A stretch of DNA of 64,000 bases, from contig NZ_CP104007.1 of assembly GCF_029201545.1 (NCBI RefSeq), forward strand, positions 124,001 to 188,000, written 5' to 3'. The first letter of the stretch is position 1, and each line of letters starts with the position of its first letter. Made by a program: the position numbers and the translations under genes. This DNA comes from Devosia sp. FJ2-5-3 (lineage in GTDB: Bacteria; Pseudomonadota; Alphaproteobacteria; Rhizobiales; Devosiaceae). The notes below the pieces were generated by a model, which made no database searches, was not told the origin of the DNA, and was given only the letters and a program-made list of their open reading frames with translations. Shown piece by piece: positions 55,206 to 64,000 of the stretch.

Positions 55206-55556
55206 ATGACCATCACGAATGCGCTGGCCAGTATCGCCGTAGAAAGCCTCAGCGAGTCCCTTGTCTGGTATGAATATCTCTTCGGCCGGCCGGCGGACGC
55301 CCGTCCCATGGCCGATGTGGCCGAATGGAAATTGCCTGGCGGCAGCTGGGTTCATGTCGCCACCGATGCAGACCGTGCCGGCGCCAGCGTCGTCATGCTG
55401 ATCGTCGACGATATTGCGGACGAGTTGGGCCGGCTCGAAATGTTCGGGATCACGCCCGTGGCCAAGGCCATTGGCGATTTTTTCAAGACGGCGAAACTGC
55501 GCGACCCCGACGGCAATCTCATCGTGCTGAGCCAGCCGCAGCCGGGAACCTATTAG
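55206..55556 (+). CDS. VOC superfamily protein (glyoxalase-like)
   Basis: A 116-aa protein with a single glyoxalase-like fold: ALASIAVESLSESLVWYEYL at the start, AEWKLPGGSWVHVATDADRA in the middle and LRDPDGNLIVLSQP at the end. Substrate unknown. The ATG at 55206 is preceded by ACGGAACCGGA, a modest ribosome binding site; the frame extends 30 codons upstream without a better one. Confidence 0.83.
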   Translation: MTITNALASIAVESLSESLVWYEYLFGRPADARPMADVAEWKLPGGSWVHVATDADRAGASVVMLIVDDIADELGRLEMFGITPVAKAIGDFFKTAKLRDPDGNLIVLSQPQPGTY

Positions 55557-55650
55557 GGCCTGCCCCGTCCACGAGAGGCAGGCTTATGATCGTCCGTTCC
55601 CTTGCGGCGCGGGAACGCGGGCAGGAGCCGGTGGGCTTTGCTCCCGCGGC

Positions 55651-56601
55651 CTAGACCCGCCGCAAACTGACATTGGCGATGAAGTGGCCCTTGCCCTTTT
55701 TCAGGATCAGATCGGCGCGCCCGCGCGTGGGCAGGATGTTTTCGAGCAGGTTGGGCAGATTGATGCTGCGCCAGACCTGGCGACCGAATTCTTCCGCCTC
55801 CGCCTCGCTCATTTCCGTGAGCTTGCGGAAGAAGGAATTGGGGTCGCGGAACGCGGTCTCGCGCAGGTGGAAGAAGCGCTCGATGAACCAGTCTTCGAGA
55901 TCTGCCGTCTCGGCGTCGATATAGATCGAGAAATCGATGAAGTCCGAGGCGAACAGGATCGGATTGCCGGTCCTCGGCAATTCGCCAGGCTGGAGGATAT
56001 TGAGCCCCTCGACGATGAGAATATCGGGCCGGTCGATGACGACTTCCTCGCCCTCGACCACGTCATAGACGAGGTGGGAATAGACGGGGACCGCCACCTT
56101 TTCCTTGCCCGACTTTATGTCGGCGAGGAAATTGACGAAGCGGGCGCGATCATAGCTTTCGGGAAAACCCTTGCGCTCCATGAGGCCGCGTCGCCCCAAT
56201 TCGGCATTGGGGTAGAGAAAGCCATCCGTGGTGACGAGATCGACGCGCGGGCTCGAGGGCCAACGCGACAGAAGCGCCTGCAGGATACGCGCCGTGGTCG
56301 ATTTTCCGACGGCGACCGAACCGGCGACGCCGATGATGAACGGCACTTTATGGTCGGGCTTCTTGAGGAAGCGCGAGGCCACATTGTGCAGGTCCTGGAT
56401 GGCCTCGACATAGTGCGAGAGCAAGCGCGTCAGCGGCAGGTAAACCTCTTCGGCTTCCTCCAGCGAGATCGGGTCGTTCAGACCGTGGAGCTTGTCGATA
56501 TCGCTCTGGGTCAGCGTCATGGGCTGGCCGTTGCGCAGCTGGCTCCATTCGGCAATGGTGAAGTGATGATAGGGATCGAGCGAGGGGGAACGACGGGCCA
56601 T
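55651..56601 (-). CDS. coaA: Pantothenate kinase (type I)
   Basis: Phosphorylates pantothenate, the first and controlling step of coenzyme A synthesis. The 316-aa protein has the P-loop IIGVAGSVAVGKSTTARIL near residues 93-112, DGFLYPNAELGRRGLMERKGFPESYD, and SDFIDFSIYIDAETADLEDWFIERF (positions about 205-230). Its ATG overlaps the hisE stop (TGATG), so it is the last gene of the his operon, an arrangement usual in Rhizobiales. Confidence 0.96.
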   Translation of the reverse strand: MARRSPSLDPYHHFTIAEWSQLRNGQPMTLTQSDIDKLHGLNDPISLEEAEEVYLPLTRLLSHYVEAIQDLHNVASRFLKKPDHKVPFIIGVAGSVAVGKSTTARILQALLSRWPSSPRVDLVTTDGFLYPNAELGRRGLMERKGFPESYDRARFVNFLADIKSGKEKVAVPVYSHLVYDVVEGEEVVIDRPDILIVEGLNILQPGELPRTGNPILFASDFIDFSIYIDAETADLEDWFIERFFHLRETAFRDPNSFFRKLTEMSEAEAEEFGRQVWRSINLPNLLENILPTRGRADLILKKGKGHFIANVSLRRV

Positions 56602-56915
56602 CAGCTTTGCTCCCGCGAGGCTTTTTCGGCGAGGCCGGATTGGGCCGTGCGCGTGTCGAGTTCGTGCATCACCTCTGCGAGCGGCACGCCCGAGGCACGC
56701 AACACGACCAGCAGGTGGTAAAGCACATCCGCGCTCTCCTTGACCAGTTCGGCCCGATCCCCGGTGACGGCGGCGATCACCGCCTCAATGGCTTCCTCGC
56801 CCAGCTTCTGGCTGGCCTTGTTGATGCCCCGCGAGATGAGCTTGGCCGTATAGCTTTCGTCAGGCGAAGCAGCAGCGCGCAGCGCGATGCGCTGTTCCAG
56901 TTCTTCGAGCGTCAT
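56601..56915 (-). CDS. hisE: Phosphoribosyl-ATP diphosphatase
   Basis: Second step of histidine synthesis: removes pyrophosphate from PR-ATP. The 104-aa MazG-like helical protein has [43 protein letters not shown] with the metal-binding Glu residues, and [18 protein letters not shown]. It overlaps coaA by one base and lies 86 bases downstream of hisF. Confidence 0.95.
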   Translation of the reverse strand: MTLEELEQRIALRAAASPDESYTAKLISRGINKASQKLGEEAIEAVIAAVTGDRAELVKESADVLYHLLVVLRASGVPLAEVMHELDTRTAQSGLAEKASREQS

Positions 56916-57001
56916 TTCGGAGAGGTCTCCTCACCCACCGTCTGAGGTGGCTTAAATCACGGAAGGCAGCGGGCGTCACCCGCAACCTTTGTCTGGCCCC
57001 C

Positions 57002-57790
57002 TCAGGCGCGCGGCGCCGGCGCGTCCATGCGCATGTCGATGCCATGCTCGATCATGTAGCGCTTGGCCTCGGGAATGGTGAAGGTGCCGAAGTGGAAGAT
57101 CGAGGCGGCGAGCACGGCGCTGGCATGGCCTTCGGTGACGCCCTCGACCAGATGCTGTAGCGTACCGACGCCGCCCGAGGCGATGACGGGGACTTCGACA
57201 TTGTCGGCAATGGCGCGGGTGAGTTTGAGGTCGAACCCGGATTTGGTGCCGTCGCGATCCATGGAGGTGACGAGCAATTCGCCGGCGCCGCGCTCGACCA
57301 TGCGGTGGGCGAACTCAACGGCATCAATGCCGGTGGGTTTGCGGCCGCCATGGGTGAAGATCTCCCAGCCCGCACCGCCATCGCTGCGCTGCTTGGCATC
57401 GACCGAAACGACGATGCACTGATTGCCGAACTTGTCGGCGGCGCGGGCGATGAAATCGGGGTCGTTCACCGCTGCCGAATTGATCGCCACCTTGTCGGCG
57501 CCGGCCAGCAGTAGTTTTCGGATGTCCTCGATGCTGCGGACGCCGCCACCGACGGTCACCGGCATGAAACAATGTTCGGCGGTGCGCGCCACCACGTCGA
57601 AAATCGTGTCGCGACCCTCGTGGCTTGCGGCGATGTCGAGGAACGTTAGCTCGTCGGCGCCGGCCGCGTCATAGGCCATGGCCGCTTCCACCGGATCGCC
57701 GGCATCGACGAGATCAACGAACTGCACGCCTTTCACCACGCGGCCGCCGGCGACATCGAGGCAGGGGATGATGCGGGTTTTCAGTGTCAT
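57002..57790 (-). CDS. hisF: Imidazole glycerol phosphate synthase cyclase subunit
   Basis: With HisH makes imidazole glycerol phosphate and AICAR. The 262-aa TIM barrel has the catalytic Asp in [18 protein letters not shown], the second Asp in [29 protein letters not shown] and [15 protein letters not shown]. Its ATG overlaps the stop of a small membrane-protein gene as ATGA, so hisF translation is coupled to that ORF and through it to hisA. Confidence 0.97.
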   Translation of the reverse strand: MTLKTRIIPCLDVAGGRVVKGVQFVDLVDAGDPVEAAMAYDAAGADELTFLDIAASHEGRDTIFDVVARTAEHCFMPVTVGGGVRSIEDIRKLLLAGADKVAINSAAVNDPDFIARAADKFGNQCIVVSVDAKQRSDGGAGWEIFTHGGRKPTGIDAVEFAHRMVERGAGELLVTSMDRDGTKSGFDLKLTRAIADNVEVPVIASGGVGTLQHLVEGVTEGHASAVLAASIFHFGTFTIPEAKRYMIEHGIDMRMDAPAPRA

Positions 57791-58113
57791 GACGAAACCT
57801 CTGTGGACCGCCGCCAGGCGACATAGTGAATGAGCAATATGACCAGCCAGACCAACACGGCGCCGCCCGCCAGAGGCAGGGTGAGAAACAGCAGCCAGGG
57901 GAGGACAAAGGCAGCGTAGAGCGCTTCGCTCCAGTCGCTCCCCATGACCATGCAGACGCTCGCACCGCCCTCATTGAGGCTGCATCCATGCGCGGTGGCA
58001 ATGGCGTCCGCCGCGATGATGGCAATGATCGGCGCGATGGCAAACAGGATGATCACCACCATGATGATGACATAGTAGCGCAGAGGGAAAGCCCGACGCC
58101 GCTCAGCCATCAT
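57787..58113 (-). CDS. Small membrane protein inserted in the his operon
   Basis: A 108-aa protein with two strong membrane segments ([20 protein letters not shown] near residues 13-33, and [20 protein letters not shown] followed by [11 protein letters not shown] near 70-99). Between them lies a loop with two Cys ([20 protein letters not shown]) that would face the periplasm if both ends are inside. It overlaps hisA upstream and hisF downstream, each by ATGA. This double coupling makes translation very likely. I know of no role in histidine synthesis and recognise no family. Confidence 0.8.
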   Translation of the reverse strand: MMAERRRAFPLRYYVIIMVVIILFAIAPIIAIIAADAIATAHGCSLNEGGASVCMVMGSDWSEALYAAFVLPWLLFLTLPLAGGAVLVWLVILLIHYVAWRRSTEVSS

Positions 58114-58838
58114 GCAGCCCTGATCCGCGCCAGTGCTTCACGTGAATCAATGCGCCCGTCGTAAAGAGCACGACCGGAAATAGCGCCTTCGAGCACGGCA
58201 TATTCAGGCTGGGTCATGCGCTCGATATCGGCCATGGAAGCGAGGCCCCCCGAGGCGATCACCGGGATGGTGGTGGCGCGGGCCAGCTCGAGCGTCGAGT
58301 CCCAGTTGATGCCGGCCAGCACGCCATCCCGATCGATATCGGTGTAGATGATGGCCGCAACCCCAGCGCCTTCAAACCGCTTGGCGAGCTCGATGACGCT
58401 GAGTTCGGAGGTTTCCGCCCAGCCTTCAACCGCCACCATGCCCTTGCGCGCATCCATGCCGACGGCGACCTGGCCGGGCCATTTCCGGGCGGCTTCCTTG
58501 ACCAGCGCCGGGTCGCGCACGGCAACGGTACCGAGAATGACGCGGGCCAGACCCTTGTCGAGCCAGGCTTCGATATGGCCGAGATTGCGAATGCCGCCGC
58601 CCAATTGGACGGGGAATTTTACGCTTTTCAGAATGGCTTCCACCGCCGCGCCATTGACGCTTTCGCCGGCAAAGGCACCGTTGAGGTCGACGACGTGGAG
58701 ATATTCAAACCCCTGGTCCTCGAACGATTTTGCCTGCGCGGCAGGGTCGTCATTGAACACGGTGGCCTGGTTCATGTCGCCCAGTTTCAGGCGCACGCAC
58801 TGGCCGTCCTTGAGGTCGATGGCGGGGAAAAGGATCAT
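58110..58838 (-). CDS. hisA: Phosphoribosylformimino-5-aminoimidazole carboxamide ribotide isomerase
   Basis: Fourth step of histidine synthesis, an Amadori isomerisation. The 242-aa TIM barrel has [18 protein letters not shown] with the catalytic Asp, [20 protein letters not shown], and [19 protein letters not shown] with the second catalytic Asp. The ATG at 58838 has GGAG ahead. The stop overlaps the small membrane ORF; a parS-like site lies in the last codons. Confidence 0.96.
   Translation of the reverse strand: MILFPAIDLKDGQCVRLKLGDMNQATVFNDDPAAQAKSFEDQGFEYLHVVDLNGAFAGESVNGAAVEAILKSVKFPVQLGGGIRNLGHIEAWLDKGLARVILGTVAVRDPALVKEAARKWPGQVAVGMDARKGMVAVEGWAETSELSVIELAKRFEGAGVAAIIYTDIDRDGVLAGINWDSTLELARATTIPVIASGGLASMADIERMTQPEYAVLEGAISGRALYDGRIDSREALARIRAA
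58135..58148 (+). other. parS-like site 9 (inside hisA)
   Basis: GCTTCACGTGAATC, one base from the common form at position 2. In coding sequence near the hisA stop. Confidence 0.55.
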
Positions 58839-58865
58839 AACTTGCAACTCCGTGCGTGGGGCTTC

Positions 58866-58898
58866 ACCCCCACCCATCCTCCCCCATCAAGGGGAAGG
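58866..58898. repeat. Family C hairpin unit, single
   Basis: ACCCCCACCCATCCTCCCCC, short loop, GGGGAAGG, in the 100-base gap between hisH and hisA. Confidence 0.7.
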
Positions 58899-58938
58899 CG
58901 TCTGGCCGGCGTGAGAGGCGGCATCACGCCAAATGAAA

Positions 58939-59592
58939 CTAAGGCGTCCACCCCAGGAAATTCTCGATCAGTTTCAGGCCCAGAGCCTGGCTCTTTTCGG
59001 GATGGAACTGCGCCCCGAAAATATTGTCGCGACCGACACATGCCGTGACCGTGCCACCATATTCGGTGGTGGCGACCAGCGTGTCCGGGCGCTCGGTGAC
59101 CATGTGATAGGAGTGCACGAAATAGGCATGCAGCCCAGCGGGGCCATCGGGAATGCCCGCGAGCAGGGAATGGGGGCGAACAATCGATATCGTGTTCCAG
59201 CCCATATGCGGGATTTTCAGGCTCGGGTCGGACGGGGTGATTTTCTCGACCGCGCCGGGGATCCAGCCAAGACCGGCAGTGACAGTCTTCTCGCGGCCTT
59301 CGGAGGCGAGCAGCTGCATGCCGACGCAGACGCCGAGAAAGGGCGTGCCATTCTTGAGGACGCGTTCTTCGAGCATTTCGACCATGCCCGGCACGGCATC
59401 GAGCCCCGCCTTGCAATCGGCAAAGGCGCCGACACCGGGCAGCATGATGCGCTCGGCGCGGCGGACGATCTCGGGATCGGCGGTGACGATGATCTCCGGA
59501 CCATTGGTCTGGGAGGCGGCAACGCGCTCAAAGGCCTTTGCCGCCGAGCGCAGATTGCCCGCGCCATAATCGATGATGGCGACAGAACTCAT
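58939..59592 (-). CDS. hisH: Imidazole glycerol phosphate synthase glutaminase subunit
   Basis: Class I glutamine amidotransferase that supplies ammonia to HisF. The 217-aa protein has AIIDYGAGNLRSAAKAFERV, the nucleophile in LGVCVGMQLLASEG, HMGWNTISI, and the His-Glu of the triad in GAQFHPEKSQ. The ATG at 59592 overlaps the DUF2628 stop as ATGA and has GGAG seven bases ahead. Confidence 0.96.
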   Translation of the reverse strand: MSSVAIIDYGAGNLRSAAKAFERVAASQTNGPEIIVTADPEIVRRAERIMLPGVGAFADCKAGLDAVPGMVEMLEERVLKNGTPFLGVCVGMQLLASEGREKTVTAGLGWIPGAVEKITPSDPSLKIPHMGWNTISIVRPHSLLAGIPDGPAGLHAYFVHSYHMVTERPDTLVATTEYGGTVTACVGRDNIFGAQFHPEKSQALGLKLIENFLGWTP

Positions 59593-59945
59593 GGGCGGGA
59601 CTCCAGGACGGCAAGGCGGGCGAGATCGGCATCGGCGGCCAGGCGATGGCCCAGCGGGATAAAATTGCGGCGCTGGAGGGCCCGGCGTTCGGCCCCCGGC
59701 GCGGCAAAACCAAACGCAATGGCAATGAGCACATAGAGCCAGAAGCCTGCATCGCCGCCCATGAAGCGGGCGGTGAGCAGAGCGGTCCCAAGCCCGACGA
59801 CGAAAAGCCCCATAGAATCCCAATGGCGATGGATCAGCGCATGCATTGGTGGCAACAGGGCCGCAAACCATGAAAAGCGCTCGGACACCACTTCGGGTAT
59901 CGCGGTGGGATCATCCACGGATTGGTAGAGGGCAAAGAGGGTCAC
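59589..59945 (-). CDS. DUF2628 family membrane protein
   Basis: A 118-aa protein with an amphipathic start (RFSWFAALLPPMHALIHRHW) and two membrane segments (GLFVVGLGTALLTARFMGG, WLYVLIAIAFGFAAPG), ending in an Arg-rich tail with RRALQRRNFIPLGHRLA. DUF2628 members are common between hisB and hisH in Rhizobiales; the function is unknown. I chose GTG 59945, which has GGAG ahead; a TTG four codons earlier is possible. Confidence 0.82.
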   Translation of the reverse strand: MTLFALYQSVDDPTAIPEVVSERFSWFAALLPPMHALIHRHWDSMGLFVVGLGTALLTARFMGGDAGFWLYVLIAIAFGFAAPGAERRALQRRNFIPLGHRLAADADLARLAVLESRP

Positions 59946-60083
59946 GGGACGCTCCAAATGCTCGATGTCATGCCGGCGTCAGGCCGGGATCCATCCTGAG
60001 ATCGCGAGATGGCCTCCGGCCGAGGGCCGGGCGACATCCGCTTGTGGGGCTGACTTAGTGCAAAAGCGCGGCCAACGAAAGGC

Positions 60084-60671
60084 CTAGAGCGTGCCCTTGG
60101 TCGATGGCACCCGGTCGGCCTGTCGCGGATCGATCTCGAGCGCATCGCGCAGGGCCCGGGCCACCGCCTTAAACATCGACTCGGCCAGATGATGGTTGTT
60201 GTCGAAATAGAAGTTCTCGATATGGAGCGTTATGCCCGCATTGATGGCGAAGGCCTGGAAAAATTCCTGGAACAGCTCGGTGTCGATGTCGCCGATCTTG
60301 TCGCGGGAGAATTCGGCCCTGAAGACGAGGAAGGGGCGGCCCGACACATCAAGCGCTGCCCGGGTCAGCGTGCCGTCCATGGGCAAATCGCAGGAGGCGT
60401 AGCGGCGAATACCCTTCTTGTCGCCGATAGCCTCCTTGATCGCCTGGCCCAGCGCAATGCCGACATCTTCCACCGTGTGGTGAAAATCTATGTGGAGATC
60501 GCCCTGGCAGGTGATTTCCATGTCGATCAGCGAATGGCGCGAGAGCTGGTCCAGCATGTGGTCGAAAAAGCCGATTCCGGTATTCATGGCATGGCTGCCG
60601 GTGCCGTCGAGATTGATCGAGACGGAAATCTCGGTCTCGTTGGTCTTGCGGGCGATGCTGGCTGTGCGCAT
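60084..60671 (-). CDS. hisB: Imidazoleglycerol-phosphate dehydratase
   Basis: Sixth step of histidine synthesis. The 195-aa protein has two copies of the His-rich metal motif: [17 protein letters not shown] with [19 protein letters not shown], and [23 protein letters not shown] 60671 follows GAGGATCCC. First gene of the leftward his operon and divergent from hslV. The 138-base gap to the next gene holds short GC-rich inverted repeats without a clear identity. Confidence 0.96.
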   Translation of the reverse strand: MRTASIARKTNETEISVSINLDGTGSHAMNTGIGFFDHMLDQLSRHSLIDMEITCQGDLHIDFHHTVEDVGIALGQAIKEAIGDKKGIRRYASCDLPMDGTLTRAALDVSGRPFLVFRAEFSRDKIGDIDTELFQEFFQAFAINAGITLHIENFYFDNNHHLAESMFKAVARALRDALEIDPRQADRVPSTKGTL

Positions 60672-60778
60672 GGGATCCTCCGGCGTTCGGCGCCTCCTAG
60701 CAGATAGGCACTCTTCCGTGAAGATCGGGTAAGCGGAGGCCAAGCCGGCTTCGTGCCGGCCGGCGTTTTCTTACATGT

Positions 60779-60809
60779 GTTGCAATCCCGGCTTCGCCCC
60801 CTAAATATC
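60779..60809 (+). promoter_or_regulatory. Candidate heat-shock promoter of hslVU
   Basis: GTTG, 17 bases, CCTAAATATC resembles the RpoH consensus CTTG-N17-19-CYTATNTNNG with three mismatches, and its -10 is close to that before hrcA. The same bases can be read as a sigma-70 promoter (TTGCAA, 16, TAAATA). It lies about 30 bases before the hslV start. Confidence 0.4.
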
Positions 60810-60837
60810 ACTCAACAGTTTGGAGTTATTTCCCCCA

Positions 60838-61398
60838 ATGAGTGACAGCGCATTTCCCGGATGGCACGGGACAACGATCGTCTCCGTGCGCAAGGGCAAC
60901 AAGGTCGTGATCGCCGGCGACGGCCAGGTATCGATGGGCCAGACCGTGATGAAGCACGGCGCCAAGAAGGTTCGCCGGCTGGCCGACGGCAAGGTGATCG
61001 GCGGTTTTGCCGGGTCCACCGCCGATGCCTTTACCCTGTTCGAACGGCTTGAAGCCAAGCTTGTTCAATATCCCAACCAGTTGATGCGCGCAGCGGTCGA
61101 ACTGGCCAAGGACTGGCGAACCGACCGATATCTCCGCAAACTCGAAGCCATGATGATCGTGGCCGACAAGACCGATACGCTGGTCCTGACCGGCAATGGC
61201 GACGTGTTGACTCCCGATCATGGCGTCATCGCCATCGGCTCGGGCGGCAATTATGCGCATTCGGCGGCGCTGGCCCTGCATCAGGCCACCGATCTCGATG
61301 CCGAGGATATTGCCCGCCGCGCCATGAAGATCGCCGAGGAAATCTGCGTCTACACCAATGGCAATGTCAGCGTCGAAACCATCGAGCTGGGCAATTGA
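60838..61398 (+). CDS. hslV: ATP-dependent protease HslVU peptidase subunit HslV
   Basis: Proteasome-like peptidase that works with HslU. The 186-aa precursor has [20 protein letters not shown]; the propeptide before the first active-site Thr (residue 12) is removed on maturation. [35 protein letters not shown] follow. The ATG at 60838 is chosen over a TTG six codons earlier. Its stop overlaps the TTG start of the acetyltransferase gene. Confidence 0.96.
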   Translation: MSDSAFPGWHGTTIVSVRKGNKVVIAGDGQVSMGQTVMKHGAKKVRRLADGKVIGGFAGSTADAFTLFERLEAKLVQYPNQLMRAAVELAKDWRTDRYLRKLEAMMIVADKTDTLVLTGNGDVLTPDHGVIAIGSGGNYAHSAALALHQATDLDAEDIARRAMKIAEEICVYTNGNVSVETIELGN

Positions 61399-61940
61399 GC
61401 TATTCCATCCGCAGGCTTGGTCCAGAGGATCTGGAGGCCTATCGGGCGCTCCGGCTCGAGGCGCTTACCAACCATCCCGAGGCCTTCCTCACCAGTGCCG
61501 AGGGCTTTGCCCAGCGCAGTGACGACGAGATCCGGCAGATGCTGGAAAACCTTGCCGTCTTCGGCGCCGAAACCGCGGATGGCGAACTGGTCGGCATGAA
61601 CGCTTTCGTTCGCAATGACGGCCTTAAGGAGCGGCATCGCGGCTGGATGGTTCAGGTCTATGTGGCGCCGGACCATCGGGGCACGGGCCTCTCCAAGGCG
61701 CTTTGCGAACATCTGATCGAGTATGCCCGACGCCATGTGCTGCAGGTGCATCTGGGAGTGTGGGCAGAAAACGTGCCGGCGATCAAACTCTATGAGCGGC
61801 TCGGCTTCAGCGTCTACGGCACCGAGCCGCGATATCTCTTCGTGAACGGTCGATTTATCGACGAACACATGATGGTGCGCTTCCTGGATCGCGATGCGGT
61901 TCAACAGCAAGGCACCCTGGAAAGTAACAGCAATGTCTGA
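61395..61940 (+). CDS. GNAT-family N-acetyltransferase between hslV and hslU
   Basis: A 181-aa acetyltransferase with [20 protein letters not shown] at the start and the acetyl-CoA loop in [18 protein letters not shown] (Q/R-x-x-G-x-G/A), then [20 protein letters not shown]. Start is TTG 61395 overlapping the hslV stop as TTGA, and its end overlaps hslU by eight bases, so all three are coupled. This placement is usual in Rhizobiales; the substrate is unknown. Confidence 0.9.
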   Translation: MSYSIRRLGPEDLEAYRALRLEALTNHPEAFLTSAEGFAQRSDDEIRQMLENLAVFGAETADGELVGMNAFVRNDGLKERHRGWMVQVYVAPDHRGTGLSKALCEHLIEYARRHVLQVHLGVWAENVPAIKLYERLGFSVYGTEPRYLFVNGRFIDEHMMVRFLDRDAVQQQGTLESNSNV

Positions 61941-63243
61941 AACCAATTTTTCGCCGCGTGAGATCGTTTCCGAACTCGACCGCAATATTGTTGGCCAGCA
62001 GGACGCCAAGCGCGCCGTGGCCGTTGCCCTGCGCAATCGCTGGCGCCGCCAGCAGCTTCCCCCCGAGCTGCGGCGCGAGGTGACGCCGAAAAATATCCTG
62101 ATGATCGGGCCGACCGGTGTCGGCAAGACCGAGATTTCCCGGCGCCTCGCGCGCCTGGCCCAGGCGCCGTTCGTCAAGGTGGAAGCCACCAAATTCACCG
62201 AAGTCGGCTATGTCGGCCGCGACGTCGAGCAGATCATTCGCGACCTCGTCGAAGCGGGTATCACTGTCCTCAGGGACAAGCGCCGCCGCGACGTGCAGGC
62301 CCAGGCCCACCACAATGCCGAGGAGCGCGTGCTCGACGCCCTGGTCGGCACTTCCGCCACGCCCTCGACGCGCGACAGTTTCCGCAACAAGCTGCGCGCC
62401 AACGAGCTCGACGACAAGGAAATCGAGATCGAAATGCAGCCCGCCGCGAATACGGGCGGCTTCGAAATGCCGGGCATGCCCAATGGCGGCATCGGCATGA
62501 TCAATTTGTCCGACATGTTCAAGCAGGCCATGGGCGGCCGCGGGGTCAAGCGCAAGGTCAAGGTCAAGGATGCCTATGAGCCGCTGATCGCCGAAGAGGC
62601 GGACAAGCTGCTCGACCAGGATCAGCTCAAGACCGAAGCCATCGAGCTCGTGGAAAACCACGGCATCGTCTTTATCGACGAGATCGACAAGGTCGCGGCC
62701 CGCGAGGGCGGCGTCTCCGGTGGCCCTTCGCGCGAAGGCGTGCAGCGGGATCTCCTGCCGCTGATCGAAGGCACGACCGTTGCCACCAAATATGGACCGG
62801 TCAAGACCGACCATATTCTGTTCATCGCCTCCGGTGCTTTCCATGTGTCCAAGCCGAGCGATCTACTGCCCGAGCTTCAGGGGCGCCTGCCGATCCGGGT
62901 GGAACTGAAGGCGCTCACGCGCGAGGATTTCATCCGCATCCTCAACGACACCGAGGCCAGCCTGGTGCGCCAATATGTGGCGCTGATGGGCACCGAAGGG
63001 GTTACATTGACCTTCACCTCCGACGCCATCGAGGCGATTGCCGATGCCGCCGTCAAGGTGAACTCCTCGGTGGAAAATATCGGGGCGAGGCGCCTCCAGA
63101 CGGTGATGGAGCGGCTGGTGGAGGAAATTTCTTTCGACGCACCCGATCGCGCCGGCCAGACGGTGGATATCGACGCCGCCTTCGTCCGTGAAAAGGTAGG
63201 CGTCCTCGCCGGGGACACGGACCTTTCCAAGTTCGTTCTCTGA
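61933..63243 (+). CDS. hslU: ATP-dependent protease ATPase subunit HslU
   Basis: AAA+ unfoldase that feeds proteins to HslV. The 436-aa protein has [20 protein letters not shown], Walker [17 protein letters not shown] near residues 56-71, [15 protein letters not shown] (pore loop), the I domain, Walker [11 protein letters not shown] and the sensor/C-terminal region ending DLSKFVL, which docks into HslV. The ATG at 61933 follows GGAAAGTAACAGCA, within the end of the acetyltransferase gene. Confidence 0.97.
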   Translation: MSETNFSPREIVSELDRNIVGQQDAKRAVAVALRNRWRRQQLPPELRREVTPKNILMIGPTGVGKTEISRRLARLAQAPFVKVEATKFTEVGYVGRDVEQIIRDLVEAGITVLRDKRRRDVQAQAHHNAEERVLDALVGTSATPSTRDSFRNKLRANELDDKEIEIEMQPAANTGGFEMPGMPNGGIGMINLSDMFKQAMGGRGVKRKVKVKDAYEPLIAEEADKLLDQDQLKTEAIELVENHGIVFIDEIDKVAAREGGVSGGPSREGVQRDLLPLIEGTTVATKYGPVKTDHILFIASGAFHVSKPSDLLPELQGRLPIRVELKALTREDFIRILNDTEASLVRQYVALMGTEGVTLTFTSDAIEAIADAAVKVNSSVENIGARRLQTVMERLVEEISFDAPDRAGQTVDIDAAFVREKVGVLAGDTDLSKFVL

Positions 63244-63258
63244 GGCACCATGCTTGAC

Positions 63259-63281
63259 CTGCCGGGCGCTCCGCCCGGCAG
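63259..63281. terminator. Bidirectional terminator-like hairpin after hslU
   Basis: CTGCCGGGCG and CGCCCGGCAG form a perfect ten-base stem around CTC between two convergent genes. No T run is present, so strength is uncertain. Confidence 0.55.
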
Positions 63282-63282
63282 C

Positions 63283-63786
63283 TTATGGAAAGTCCGCTTC
63301 GGTCAGCACTGTGATCCTCGCCCGGCCCAGGGCGAAAAGGCACGCATTGCGCAGCTCGAAGAGATCGGGTTCGAGCACCGCAGCGACTTTCACCAGCGCC
63401 GCGTCGATGAAGCGGACGTTCTGCCTGGTCGATAGATCGGTATGAACGGGCCCGCAGATATCGCCGGCTTTGTAGTTGGCGGCGGCCATGACGCTCAACA
63501 CGCCGGCCGGGTTTTCCGTCAGGGCCCGGGAGAGGGCAGAAGCGAGCCCCACCGCCATGGGGCCAGCACTGGCCGGTGCCAATTCGGGCACCAGATCCAT
63601 CCAGCCCCGATGGCCTGCCTCGACATGGCCAAGAAATGCGGCCCAGGAACTGTCGTCGAGCCCTTCCAGCAGCATTCCGGCATCCTCATCCTCGAGAAGC
63701 GAGCGGATAGCTGACGGGGTCAGGTCGGCAGACAGGGTGGGCAGGGTCAGCGCGGCAAGGATGGCCGCGACACTCAATGTGTGCAT
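63283..63786 (-). CDS. Hypothetical secreted protein
   Basis: A 167-aa protein with a signal peptide (MHTLSVAAILAALTLPTLS, cleaved near ADLTPSA) and a mostly helical mature domain (SAIRSLLEDEDAGMLLEGLD, PMAVGLASALSRALTENPAG). Two Cys (GDICGP, NACLFA) might pair. Not recognised. AGGAGG lies just before the ATG at 63786. It converges on hslU. Confidence 0.72.
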   Translation of the reverse strand: MHTLSVAAILAALTLPTLSADLTPSAIRSLLEDEDAGMLLEGLDDSSWAAFLGHVEAGHRGWMDLVPELAPASAGPMAVGLASALSRALTENPAGVLSVMAAANYKAGDICGPVHTDLSTRQNVRFIDAALVKVAAVLEPDLFELRNACLFALGRARITVLTEADFP

Positions 63787-63846
63787 GAAAACCTCCTCCT
63801 GCTGAAGACGAAAATACGCCTTCAGGGGGTGGTTTTCCAGCACTCC

Positions 63847-64000
63847 TCAGACGCGCTTCCGGCCAGAGCGCTTCACCAGTTCATCGCGCAGAAATTTGAT
63901 ATCTTCGGGATCCAGCCGGTCGATATTGTCGCGCAGGCGATTGGTGAATTCGGTGGCTTCCGGGGTCATGCCGCCGGTGTCGATGGTCACCTTGGGGTCG
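63847..64000 (-). CDS. C-terminal end of an unrecognised gene (runs off the window)
   Basis: On the minus strand a frame open from the window edge ends in TGA at 63847. The 50 visible residues are charged and helical, with TEFTNRLRDNIDRLDPEDIK and a basic tail ending KRSGRKRV. Codon use looks like its neighbours. The rest of the gene is outside the window, so no function is offered. Confidence 0.55.
   Translation of the reverse strand, partial: DPKVTIDTGGMTPEATEFTNRLRDNIDRLDPEDIKFLRDELVKRSGRKRV

Noticed and set aside
60720..60780. GCCGGC/GCCGGC hairpin with TTTTC before hslV as a terminator
   Set aside because: No rightward gene lies upstream of it; it is probably leader or spacer structure.

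Overview
The window reads as a GC-rich chromosomal segment of an alphaproteobacterium of the Hyphomicrobiales (Rhizobiales), most like Devosia and relatives. The basis is the set of gene neighbourhoods (mutS-glnD-murJ-trpS-usp; lpo/rsmI/yraN/gshB; hrcA-grpE facing rph-rdgB-hemW; dnaK-dnaJ; hisB-DUF2628-hisH-hisA-hisF-hisE-coaA facing hslV-GNAT-hslU; dapB-gpmA), the ScfR-type regulator facing aceA, a RIME-like element, and dense palindromic intergenic repeats. No search could be run, so the taxonomic call is an inference. Nearly all the content is housekeeping: no rRNA, tRNA, CRISPR array, prophage or insertion sequence was recognised.

Layout. 0-10 kb: a truncated acetyltransferase, then a leftward run mutS, glnD, murJ, trpS, usp (mismatch repair, nitrogen signalling, lipid II flipping, tRNA charging). 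10-13 kb: a DUF2189 membrane protein, a low-GC two-ORF cassette (55 and 221 aa) and O-acetylhomoserine sulfhydrylase. 13.7-20.6 kb: a xylose cluster (GH43 xylosidase, xylA, xylB, LacI regulator, divergent aldose epimerase). 20.8-24.8 kb: a WYL regulator, then the ScfR regulator divergent from a 75-aa protein and isocitrate lyase, with five CTTTACA repeats between them. 24.8-32.8 kb: CSD-DUF1294, NUDIX, ComM/YifB, GH25 lysozyme lipoprotein, MarC, glutathione synthase, YraN, RsmI and an LpoA/LppC-like lipoprotein.

33-46 kb: the heat-shock set hrcA-grpE and dnaK, dnaJ, with plausible RpoH promoters before dnaK and hrcA; rph-orf63-rdgB-hemW; a hydroxypyruvate-isomerase-like gene, pyrF and a MarR regulator with strong palindromes; redox, VOC and phosphatase genes. 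46-53 kb: a PabB-PabC fusion with nicotinamidase, an adenosine kinase, a TetR/DUF2214 pair, endonuclease III, DUF2244 and an Ada-like alkyltransferase. 53-64 kb: gpmA, dapB, a VOC protein, coaA, the his operon carrying a small membrane ORF stop-start-coupled between hisA and hisF, then hslV-GNAT-hslU and two genes of unknown function.

Two layers of non-coding structure stand out. First, nine near-identical copies of a 14-bp motif, GTTTCACGTGAATC, are spread from 4.5 to 58.1 kb, inside genes and between them. This is very close to the ParB binding site parS and suggests an origin-proximal centromere-like region. Second, three intergenic repeat families occur. A and C have self-complementary arms present as inverted pairs. 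B is a tandem-hairpin element whose stem sequences differ between copies while pairing is kept, including G-U wobbles, which points to an RNA-level role.
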